The notes under the pieces: generated by a model | The model's database searches: none | The model's input: only the letters and a program-made list of their open reading frames with translations | Told to the model about the DNA's origin: nothing | Source: VXYL01 sp965243095 | GTDB lineage: Bacteria; Pseudomonadota; Gammaproteobacteria; Pseudomonadales; Azotimanducaceae | Direction of reading: 5' to 3' | DNA: 64,000 nucleotides | Assembly: GCA_965243095.1 (NCBI GenBank) | Contig: OZ251530.1 | Span: 1,550,001 to 1,614,000, forward strand | Shown: positions 15,537 through 22,955 of the stretch, one piece after another | How the letters are laid out: each line of letters begins with the position of its first letter | Position numbering within the stretch: the first letter of the stretch is position 1 | Program-made: the position numbers and the translations under genes

Positions 15537-16985
15537 TTAGATCGCGGCGACCAGCTGCGCGGCTTCGCTGCGCGCCTGCTCCACTTCCTCGGCGGTCAAC
15601 AACACCGGGGCGTCCGCATCGGCCATGTGCCGCAGCAGGCCCAAGTCCACGTCCACGCCGGCGGCTTCGGCAAGGGTCTCCACGGCTAGCGCGTACTTCA
15701 TCGCCACCGCCTCGGCGCGCTTGAGGTGCGGCAGCGAGCGGCGGGGCTGAGTCAGACCTCTCTGCAAGTGCCGTCCATCCAAGGCTGCTTTGAGTTCCCG
15801 CATGGCTTCCAAGTTGGCGCACTTCACCTCGGCGCATTGGCGGAAGTGGTTGTCGAAGGTGGCGTGGCTAAAGGCCATATTCACGCTATGCGCGGTGCAG
15901 TCGCCACAGTCGATGCCGGCCATCTTGAGCAGTCGGATGCGATCTTCGAGTTGTTCCTCGAAAATGCTCTGGACGGCTGCTTCTTCTTTTTTCCACCACG
16001 CGTCCTTGATGTTCCGCAACGCCAAACTGGCCAGATGCAGGTGCCCCTGCGGCGCGTCCAGCTCCACCAGTTTCTCCGCGTGCTCGACGCCGCCCAGATG
16101 GTGCGCCAGCGCGAACGAGTCGCCAAGCCGCGCCGCCCGCGCCAGCAGCCCGTCCCAACGCTCGCCGCGCATCCAGTCCCGCGTCGGCCGGGACATCCAG
16201 CACCGCACCCACTTCCACGCCGTGCGGTAGTACAGGTCGTTGATCTGCCGCTTGCCGGCCGCCCAGGTCTCTTGGTCCGGCGCCTGCTCCGACCACCGAT
16301 CGAGCGCGTGTTCGCGGGTCGTCGCGTCCACGTTGGTTCCGAAGGAGGTCCTGTCCACGCGGTCCCAAGTAATCCTCCGATTCAAGGCGTTGAAGTCGAA
16401 CCCCTTGGGAGAGACCGAGACGTCTCGGGCGACGTCCCGCTTCCACTCCAGGGAGCACACCCGTCGCAACACGTCCAGCGCCGCCGTCGCCCGCGCCGCG
16501 CAGCGCTGGCCGAGCGCCGGCCTTATCTCGCCCTCCGGCACGTCGCACGCCGCGTCCGTCAAGGCGACGTCCACGGCCTCGATCTTCGCCGCGATGTCTT
16601 CGAACACGTCGCGCCAGACCAGCGGCGGCGAGACCGGCAGGATCGTGCGCGACGCCGGCAGCGGCAGAAAGCGCGCGTCGAGCGCGTCCATGCACTCTTG
16701 CGTGGGCAGGCTTAGCTGATCGTCGTCCAGCCCAGCGCACACCAGGGGCAAGTCGGCGTGGACGGGTTCGACCGTCTCGTCGTGCGCTTCTTCCTCTTGC
16801 GGTGTCGGCCCAGGCGCCGGCGCCGGCGCTCGCGCCCGCGGCGCCACGCCGCCGGGCGCATCCGGGATCGCCGCTGGCGGCGCGGCGTCCGACCGCGGCC
16901 ACAGCGCCATGCCGATGGCCAGCAGCGCCGCCACGCCGAGGACGCCGGCCGACACGATCCAGCGGGTTCGCTTGCGCCTTAGCAT
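15537..16985 (-). CDS. Membrane-anchored protein of unknown function
   Basis: A 482-residue protein. MLRRKRTRW is followed by one membrane helix (about residues 10-29), then a long Pro/Ala linker with an acidic end, then a mostly helical, Trp- and Cys-containing body. The periplasmic body contains several cysteines, including a CGDC pair (GIDCGDCTAH), so disulphides are likely. I recognise no family. The start at 16985 is chosen because it begins with a classic positively charged anchor. Upstream in-frame starts would overlap the divergent glcD. It is probably co-transcribed with the downstream anchored protein (14142-15497). Confidence 0.6.
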   Translation of the reverse strand: MLRRKRTRWIVSAGVLGVAALLAIGMALWPRSDAAPPAAIPDAPGGVAPRARAPAPAPGPTPQEEEAHDETVEPVHADLPLVCAGLDDDQLSLPTQECMDALDARFLPLPASRTILPVSPPLVWRDVFEDIAAKIEAVDVALTDAACDVPEGEIRPALGQRCAARATAALDVLRRVCSLEWKRDVARDVSVSPKGFDFNALNRRITWDRVDRTSFGTNVDATTREHALDRWSEQAPDQETWAAGKRQINDLYYRTAWKWVRCWMSRPTRDWMRGERWDGLLARAARLGDSFALAHHLGGVEHAEKLVELDAPQGHLHLASLALRNIKDAWWKKEEAAVQSIFEEQLEDRIRLLKMAGIDCGDCTAHSVNMAFSHATFDNHFRQCAEVKCANLEAMRELKAALDGRHLQRGLTQPRRSLPHLKRAEAVAMKYALAVETLAEAAGVDVDLGLLRHMADADAPVLLTAEEVEQARSEAAQLVAAI

Positions 16986-17130
16986 GTGGGCGGCCTTGCC
17001 GGGATCTTCCGCATCATAATCCAAGGGGTGCGGGGCCGGTGTGCCGAACGTCGTGCGATCGCGCTGGTGTGCCGCTTCGCCTGCGACGTGTGTGCGGCCC
17101 GCCACCGCACTTCCTTTATAGTGCCACGCC

Positions 17131-18582
17131 ATGCCCCACCCGCAGGTTCTCAAGCGGCTTCGCGCCTGCCTCTCGGCGGATGCCCTGCTCACGGACGTCC
17201 ACGCCGTGCGCCCGTTCGAGACGGATGGCCTCACCGCCATCCGCGAGCAGCCGTGGGCGGTGGCGTTGCCGGAGTCCGCGGCCGAGGTGTGCGCTGTGTT
17301 GCGCGTTTGCCGCGAAGAGGGGGTGCCGGTGGTCACGCGCGGAGCCGGGACTGGGCTTTCCGGCGGGGCGCGGCCGCATAAGCAGGGGCTTTTGCTTGCG
17401 CTCACCAAGATGAACCGCGTCGTCGAGGTGGATTTGGACGCTTGCACGGCCACTGTGGAGCCGGGCGTCACCAACCTCAGCATCAGCGAGGCGGTGCGCG
17501 AGCACGGGCTGTACTACGCGCCGGATCCGTCGTCGCAGATCGCGTGCAGCATCGGCGGCAACGTGGCGGAGAACGCCGGGGGCGTGCATTGCCTGAAGTA
17601 CGGGCTGACGCTGCACAACGTCCTCGGTTTGCGCGTGCAGACCATCGAAGGCGGCGAGCTGGTGCTTGGCGGCAAGGGCTTGGAGCAACCGGGCTTGGAT
17701 TTGCTGGCGGTGATGATCGGCTCCGAGGGAATGCTCGGCGTGGTCACCGAGGTCATCGTCAAGCTGCTGCCGCTGCCGGCCGCCAAGCGGGTGCTGCTGG
17801 CGGCGTTCGACGATGTGGCCACCGCCGCCGACGCCGTGAGCGCCATCATCGCCGCCGGCATCGTGCCGGCCGGGTTGGAGATGATGGACAACCCGGCCAT
17901 CCGCGCCGCCGAGGATTTCGCGCACGCCGGCTATCCCCGCGAGGCGGCGGCGATTCTGCTGTGCGAACTGGACGGCGCCGAGGACGAAGTGCGGGCGGAT
18001 TGCGAGCAGGTGGGCGAAGTGCTAGGCGGGCATGGTGGCGACGTGCGCGTGGCGGCGAGCGAAGACGAACGCGAGCGGTTGTGGAAGGGGCGCAAGTCCG
18101 CGTTTCCGGCCATGGGGCGGCTGGCGCCGGACTACTACTGCATGGACGGCACCATCCCCCGCGCCGCCCTCGCAGACGTGCTGGGCGGCATCGCGGCCCT
18201 TGCCGACAAGCACGATCTGCGCGTGGCCAACGTGTTTCACGCCGGCGACGGCAATCTGCACCCGCTCATTCTGTTCGACGCCAATGCGCCGGGCGAGGCG
18301 GAACGCGCCCATGCGTTGGGGAGCGAAATACTCGGCCTCTGCGTTCGCGCCGGCGGCACGGTCACTGGCGAGCACGGGGTTGGCGTGGAGAAGCTGGACC
18401 CGATGTGCGAGCAGTTCACCGCCGCCGAACTCGCCCAGTTCCATCGCTTGAAGACGGTGTTCGACCCGCTCGGCTTGATGAATCCCGGCAAGGCGATTCC
18501 CACGCTGGCGCGGTGCTCGGAACTGGGCGGCATGCACGTTCACCGCGGACAGTTGCCGCATCCGCACCTGGAACGGTTCTAA
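17131..18582 (+). CDS. glcD: Glycolate oxidase, FAD-binding subunit GlcD
   Basis: A 483-residue FAD-linked oxidase (VAO/FAD_binding_4 family) that oxidises glycolate, or a similar 2-hydroxy acid such as D-lactate, to the 2-oxo acid. FAD loops are visible as VTRGAGTGLSGGA and SIGGNVAENAGG. The C-terminal cap carries NVFHAGDGNLHPLI and GTVTGEHGVGVEKL, both characteristic of GlcD. The order glcD-glcE-methyltransferase-glcF, with gaps of 4 bp or overlaps, makes a single operon. A TATAGT box ends 10 bases before the ATG, so if used as -10 the message would be nearly leaderless. That is only a guess. Confidence 0.92.
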   Translation: MPHPQVLKRLRACLSADALLTDVHAVRPFETDGLTAIREQPWAVALPESAAEVCAVLRVCREEGVPVVTRGAGTGLSGGARPHKQGLLLALTKMNRVVEVDLDACTATVEPGVTNLSISEAVREHGLYYAPDPSSQIACSIGGNVAENAGGVHCLKYGLTLHNVLGLRVQTIEGGELVLGGKGLEQPGLDLLAVMIGSEGMLGVVTEVIVKLLPLPAAKRVLLAAFDDVATAADAVSAIIAAGIVPAGLEMMDNPAIRAAEDFAHAGYPREAAAILLCELDGAEDEVRADCEQVGEVLGGHGGDVRVAASEDERERLWKGRKSAFPAMGRLAPDYYCMDGTIPRAALADVLGGIAALADKHDLRVANVFHAGDGNLHPLILFDANAPGEAERAHALGSEILGLCVRAGGTVTGEHGVGVEKLDPMCEQFTAAELAQFHRLKTVFDPLGLMNPGKAIPTLARCSELGGMHVHRGQLPHPHLERF

Positions 18583-18586
18583 TCCG

Positions 18587-19615
18587 GTGGGCGACGAAGC
18601 GGACGCGCTGGCCGCGCAGGTGAGGGAATGCCGCACGGCGGGCAAGACGCTCGCCATCGTCGGCCACCGGAGCAAGGGGTTCCTCGGGTGCGCCCGGGGC
18701 GATGCGGTACTGTCCACAACCGGCCACGCCGGCATCGAAGACTACCGCCCGCAGGAACTCGTGCTCACCGCCCGCGCCGGCACGCCGCTGGCGGAAATCG
18801 CCGCGGCGGTGGCGGAACACCGCCAGTTGCTTCCATTCGATCCGCCGCGCTTTGGCGGTGCCGGCACCGACGGCACCTTCGGCGGGGCGATCGCCAGCGG
18901 CCTCGCCGGCCCGGCCCGGCCGTGGCGAGGCGGTGTGCGCGACGCGGTGCTCGGCGTGGAGATGATCAACGGCCTGGGCGAACGCCTGCGCTTCGGCGGC
19001 AGCGTGATCAAGAACGTGGCCGGGTTCGATGTTTCGCGTTTGCAGGTGGGAGCGCGGGGAACGCTGGGCGTCATCCTGAGCGCGAGCGTGCGCCTCGCGC
19101 CGGCGCCGGCGGTGGAAGAGACCTACCGGCTGCGCGTTGACGCGACGCGGGCCGGCGCGCTGTGCCGGCAGTGGGCGCGCGCGCCGTTGCCGCTCACCGC
19201 CACCTGCTTCGTGGCCGGCTGCCTGACGGTGCGGCTTTCCGGCAGCGCGGCGGCCCTTGCCGGCGCGCGCGCGGAAATGGGACTGTGCGAGGCAGCCGAT
19301 CCGGCGTTGTGGGCGCAAGTGCGCGACCACCGGCATCCGTTCTTCTCCGACGATCCACCGGCGCCGCTTACGCGCCTCTCGCTGGCCCGCGGCTGCCGCT
19401 TCGAGGCGGACGACGCCTTGATCGAGTGGGGCGGCTGTCAAGCGTGGCGCAACGGCGAAGGCGAGGTGCCGGACGGGGCGTTCGCAACAGCGTTTCGCGA
19501 CGGTAATGCTGCCGCCTTCCTGGCGAACGGAACGGCGGCCTACGCCGAGCGCCTAAAACAAGCGTTCGACCCCGACGGCGTGTTCAACCCGCTGCCCGGA
19601 GCGTATCGACGATGA
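18587..19615 (+). CDS. glcE: Glycolate oxidase subunit GlcE
   Basis: A 342-residue second FAD-binding subunit of the membrane-associated glycolate oxidase. GTFGGAIASGLAGPARPW and SVIKNVAGFDVSRLQVGARG are GlcE hallmarks. The C-terminal end FDPDGVFNPL is the usual FAD-oxidase tail. It starts with GTG 4 bp after the glcD stop and overlaps the following methyltransferase gene by 4 bp (ATGA), which argues for translational coupling. Confidence 0.92.
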   Translation: MGDEADALAAQVRECRTAGKTLAIVGHRSKGFLGCARGDAVLSTTGHAGIEDYRPQELVLTARAGTPLAEIAAAVAEHRQLLPFDPPRFGGAGTDGTFGGAIASGLAGPARPWRGGVRDAVLGVEMINGLGERLRFGGSVIKNVAGFDVSRLQVGARGTLGVILSASVRLAPAPAVEETYRLRVDATRAGALCRQWARAPLPLTATCFVAGCLTVRLSGSAAALAGARAEMGLCEAADPALWAQVRDHRHPFFSDDPPAPLTRLSLARGCRFEADDALIEWGGCQAWRNGEGEVPDGAFATAFRDGNAAAFLANGTAAYAERLKQAFDPDGVFNPLPGAYRR

Positions 19616-20472
19616 GCCGAACGCCAGCAGCGCAGCGGGCTGCGATCGCGGAGGCCATTGCGCGCACCAACGCCGCCTTTCCGCTGCGGAACCTCGAAGG
19701 GCGCATCGGATCGCAGCCCCTTTCGCTAGCCAATGTAGCCAAAACCGCCTTGCGCTATGTTCCGTCCGGCGGCGCCATATTGGATTTTGGCAGCGGCGCT
19801 TGCCACAAACCGGCCGTTCTTCAATGTCTCGGCTTCCGGTGTTCCGCCGCCGACAATCTGCAAGACGCCCAGCCTCACGAAGCGGAGCGGGTCGTTGCTT
19901 TTGCCGGTGAGTTCGGCATTGACTTCCGGTGGTTCGATGCGACAAAACAAGAGCCGTTGCCCTTCGCCAAAGAGTCCTTCGACATGGTCATGCTGCATCA
20001 TGTCATCGAGCATCTGCACGATTCGCCACGCGAACTGTTGAACGACCTGCTGGAGTTGCTCCGGCCGGGGGCGCTGTTGTTCATCACCGTGCCCAACGCC
20101 GGCAACATCCGCAAGCGGCTGCATCTGCTGCTAGGCGGGACCAATCTGCCGCCTTTCGGTGCTTTCTACTGGCACCCTGACGCTTGGACGGGACATGTCA
20201 GAGAGTATGTGCGCGGCGATTTGGCGCTGCTTGCCAAGTATCTGAATCTGCGAACGCTGGAACTGAAAGGCATCGATGACTTGATGGCGGCGCGGTTCCG
20301 CGGCAGCCGGCTGAAGCAATCGGCCTGGCGGCTGGGCACCGCCGCTTTCCGTGGTTGGAAAGACACTTGGCAACTGGTGGCCCGCAAGAACCCCGGCTGG
20401 ACTCCCGTGCGAACGCCACCGCCCGGAACGCGCATGGCGTCGAAGTCCATACAGCGGCCACCACGCGCATGA
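19612..20472 (+). CDS. Class I SAM-dependent methyltransferase inserted in the glc operon
   Basis: A 286-residue methyltransferase. Motif I is GGAILDFGSGACHKP, motif II-like acidic residues lie in SAADNL, and DMVMLHHVIEHLHDSP with LRPGALLFITVPNAGN is the pattern of UbiE/Methyltransf_11-type enzymes. The acceptor substrate is unknown. HPDAWTGHVREY and LNLRTLELKG are as found in O-methyltransferases acting on sugars or lipids. It overlaps glcE and glcF by 4 bp each (ATGA), so it is fully embedded in the glycolate oxidase operon, which is not the usual E. coli or Pseudomonas arrangement. Confidence 0.82.
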   Translation: MSRTPAAQRAAIAEAIARTNAAFPLRNLEGRIGSQPLSLANVAKTALRYVPSGGAILDFGSGACHKPAVLQCLGFRCSAADNLQDAQPHEAERVVAFAGEFGIDFRWFDATKQEPLPFAKESFDMVMLHHVIEHLHDSPRELLNDLLELLRPGALLFITVPNAGNIRKRLHLLLGGTNLPPFGAFYWHPDAWTGHVREYVRGDLALLAKYLNLRTLELKGIDDLMAARFRGSRLKQSAWRLGTAAFRGWKDTWQLVARKNPGWTPVRTPPPGTRMASKSIQRPPRA

Positions 20473-21683
20473 GAACGGAGCTCGCCGCATCGGTTTTGGC
20501 CACCGAGGATGGGCGCCGGGCGGACGAGATCCTGCGCGCCTGCGTCCACTGCGGCTTCTGCAACGCCACCTGCCCCACCTTTCAAGTGCGCGGCGACGAG
20601 CTGGACGGCCCGCGCGGGCGCATCTATCTCATCAAAGGCATGTTGGAGTCCGGCGCGCCGAACGCCGTGGCGCGAACGCACTTGGATCGCTGCCTCACCT
20701 GCCGCGCTTGCGAAACCACCTGCCCTTCTGGCGTGAGGTTTGGCGAACTTGCCGAGATTGGGCGGGAGATGTTGGCGGGCAGCCGCTCGCCCGATCCGGG
20801 CCAAGGCGCCCGCGACCGGCTAGTGCGTGTACTGCTGCGCGTGGTGCGCCAGCCGCGCTGGTTCCGTTGGCTGGTCGCGTTAGGCCGCGCCTTCGCTTGG
20901 ATGCTGCCGCGCCGACAGCGCCGCATGTTGCGCCCCTCCGGTTTGCGCCGCACGCCGGCCGGGCGTTCGCGGGCGCCGCGCTCGGCAACGTCCGGCCCTC
21001 GCATATTGCTCTGGCAAGGTTGCGCACAGCGGGTTGTCACCAATGAAGTGAACGCTCACTTAGCCGAATTGTTGGGAGCGCGTGGATTCGCCCCGTTCAC
21101 GGCCGCGGCGGAGCGTTGCTGCGGCGGCCTCGACCTGCACTACGGGAGCGCCGACGACGCCAAAGCCGCCATGCGCCACAACGTCGAGCAGCTCAGCGCC
21201 TTGGACGCCGACCTCGTGATCTCCACCGCCAGCGGCTGCGGCGTCACCTTGAAGGACTACGGACGCCTTCTGGGGGATGCGGATGCGGCCGCTTTCGGCG
21301 CGAAGGTGCGCGACGCGGCGGAAGTGCTGGCCGGCCACACTTTCCACAAAAGGCCGATCGACGGGCGCGAGTTGCGGCGCATCGCCTGGCATCCGCCCTG
21401 CACCTTGCAACACGGGCAGCGGTTGACCGGCACCGTCGAGCGCATCCTCACCGCCACCGGCTACGAACTCGCGCCGGTGGCGGACGCGCATCTGTGTTGC
21501 GGTTCGGCCGGGGCGTACAGCTTGCTGCAACCAGCCATCGCCGACGAACTGGCGCGGCGGAAAGCGCGGGAACTGCAACGGCACCGCCCGGAGGCCGTCG
21601 CAACGGCCAACATCGGCTGCCAAATGCAACTCGCGGCCGCCCTCGACGCGCCGGTTCTGCACTGGCTGGAACTCTTGGCGTAA
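20469..21683 (+). CDS. glcF: Glycolate oxidase iron-sulfur subunit GlcF
   Basis: A 404-residue electron-transfer subunit. Two [4Fe-4S] binding motifs are present near the N-terminus, CVHCGFCNATCP and CLTCRACETTCP, followed by two cysteine-rich (CCG-type) domains with ERCCGGLDLHYG and HLCCGSAGAYSLLQP. It passes electrons from GlcD/E to the quinone pool. The start ATG at 20469 overlaps the methyltransferase stop (ATGA). It converges on the cytochrome b561-like gene with only 3 bp between the stops. Confidence 0.92.
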   Translation: MRTELAASVLATEDGRRADEILRACVHCGFCNATCPTFQVRGDELDGPRGRIYLIKGMLESGAPNAVARTHLDRCLTCRACETTCPSGVRFGELAEIGREMLAGSRSPDPGQGARDRLVRVLLRVVRQPRWFRWLVALGRAFAWMLPRRQRRMLRPSGLRRTPAGRSRAPRSATSGPRILLWQGCAQRVVTNEVNAHLAELLGARGFAPFTAAAERCCGGLDLHYGSADDAKAAMRHNVEQLSALDADLVISTASGCGVTLKDYGRLLGDADAAAFGAKVRDAAEVLAGHTFHKRPIDGRELRRIAWHPPCTLQHGQRLTGTVERILTATGYELAPVADAHLCCGSAGAYSLLQPAIADELARRKARELQRHRPEAVATANIGCQMQLAAALDAPVLHWLELLA

Positions 21684-21686
21684 GCG

Positions 21687-22373
21687 CTACCAGAGCCTCT
21701 CGGCCCAGAGCACCATCAACACCACGCCAACCGCCAACGCGCTCGTCAACGCCGCCCGGGTCCAATAGTGCGGCGTGGCGGGCGTGGAGAGGTTTCCGTC
21801 GAGTGGTTTGCGCCCCGTGAACATGCCAAGGGGCGTCGCGTCACGCAGAACGAATGCGTACACCACATGGGCGGTTAGATGAACGCAAACCGCGGCCAAG
21901 ATCACCCAGTGCAAGCGGCGATGCACCCAACTGGCGGAGCGGACGAATTCCGTGGAGACCAACCCGGCCAACGGGCCTTCGGTGAAGATGTCGTCCGTGG
22001 CGAACAGCCCGGTGCCAACCTGCGCCGCTGCCGCCACCAACAGCAACAACACCAAGGCAACACCCGGCGCGGTGTGCGGGCGCGTTGTATCTCCCGCAGC
22101 CACCCGCCGCCGAAGAAAGTGGTCGCGGAACGCCGCCGGCGTCGTCCAATAGTGGCGGAAACGGGCGTAGCGACCGCCCCAGCAGCCCCAGCCCAAGCGA
22201 AACACCAGCAAGCCGAGCAGCGCGAGGCCGGAGCGCTGATGCCACTCCATGAGGCCGATGTCGTCGCGCAAACCGGAAAAGAGCGAAAAACCAATGCACG
22301 CCGCGAACGCCCAGTGCCACAGGCGCAACGGCCAATCCCAAACCGTGGGGCTGTTTGGCGCGGCTTGTTTCAC
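21687..22373 (-). CDS. Cytochrome b561-like membrane protein
   Basis: A 228-residue polytopic protein with about four membrane helices and histidines in the expected places: LRLWHWAFAACIGF, LMEWHQRSGLALLG, VHRRLHWVILAAVCVHLTAH. This matches diheme b-type cytochromes of the b561/Ni,Fe-hydrogenase cytochrome b family, which move electrons between quinol and periplasmic partners. The GTG start at 22373 overlaps the stop of the cupin gene (GTGA), so the two are translationally coupled. A short hydrophobic helix closes the C-terminus. The partner dehydrogenase is not identified. Its closeness to glcF (convergent) may be chance. Confidence 0.8.
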   Translation of the reverse strand: MKQAAPNSPTVWDWPLRLWHWAFAACIGFSLFSGLRDDIGLMEWHQRSGLALLGLLVFRLGWGCWGGRYARFRHYWTTPAAFRDHFLRRRVAAGDTTRPHTAPGVALVLLLLVAAAAQVGTGLFATDDIFTEGPLAGLVSTEFVRSASWVHRRLHWVILAAVCVHLTAHVVYAFVLRDATPLGMFTGRKPLDGNLSTPATPHYWTRAALTSALAVGVVLMVLWAERLW

Positions 22374-22846
22374 CGTGGGTACGGCGTACCGTCCTTGTGT
22401 ACGAACCCGCCGCCTTGGCCGCGCGCGTCGATGCGCATGTCGATGTCCGGGTAGTCCACCGAATCGTCCAAGCGCCGCGACCCCACTTCCAAATACACCA
22501 CCGGCTGACCGGTTTCGTTCACCAGATGGTGCCCGTTGGCCTCGCCTTTGCGGAATCCCGCGCACATGCCGGGGCGCAAGCGCGTACGTCCCTCGTCTGT
22601 GATCAACGTCGGTTCGCCTTCGAGCACATAGACGAACTCGTCCTCGGCGCTGTGCCAATGCCGCTGCGACGACCACGCCCCCGGCGGCAGCGTCACGATG
22701 TTGACGCCGTAGTCGGTCAACGCGAACGCATCCCCCAAGGCGCGCTTCTCGCGCTCGGCGCACGGCCCATCGTAGGGCTTTGGATAGCCGCTGCCGCGGC
22801 GCGTCGACGGATGTTCGTCATTCGCGGTGTCGAGCGTGGTGGGCAC
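22370..22846 (-). CDS. Cupin-domain protein
   Basis: A 158-residue single-domain cupin. Motif 1 is RHWHSAEDEFVYVLEGE (two histidines and a glutamate that bind metal), and motif 2 includes PGMCAGFRKGEANGHHLVN. Such proteins range from sugar isomerases to metal-dependent sensors, so the reaction cannot be called. The C-terminus has DYPDIDMRIDARGQGGGFVHKDGTPY, typical of a conserved bacterial cupin group. It is coupled to the downstream b-type cytochrome and divergent from the membrane-protein array. Confidence 0.8.
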   Translation of the reverse strand: MPTTLDTANDEHPSTRRGSGYPKPYDGPCAEREKRALGDAFALTDYGVNIVTLPPGAWSSQRHWHSAEDEFVYVLEGEPTLITDEGRTRLRPGMCAGFRKGEANGHHLVNETGQPVVYLEVGSRRLDDSVDYPDIDMRIDARGQGGGFVHKDGTPYPR

Positions 22847-22917
22847 GATGGCGTCCTCGTTTTTCCAAGCGCGTATGGTGCCACGGGCGGCGCGGGGCGT
22901 GGCGGAAAAGGCGGCGT

Positions 22918-22946
22918 TTGACTACACTTGAATACGGACTGTTATT
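22918..22946 (+). promoter_or_regulatory. Candidate sigma-70 promoter of the tandem membrane-protein array
   Basis: TTGACT, 17 bases, GTTATT, ending 9 bases before the ATG of copy 1. The -35 is good and the -10 weak. The four genes of the array are separated by only 15-16 bp, so one promoter could serve all. Confidence 0.35.
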
Positions 22947-22955
22947 GGGAACCAG

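Noticed and set aside
12873..15689. A 938-codon plus-strand open frame
   Set aside because: Antisense to the kinase-Nudix gene and the anchored protein, which have recognisable motifs and binding sites on the minus strand.
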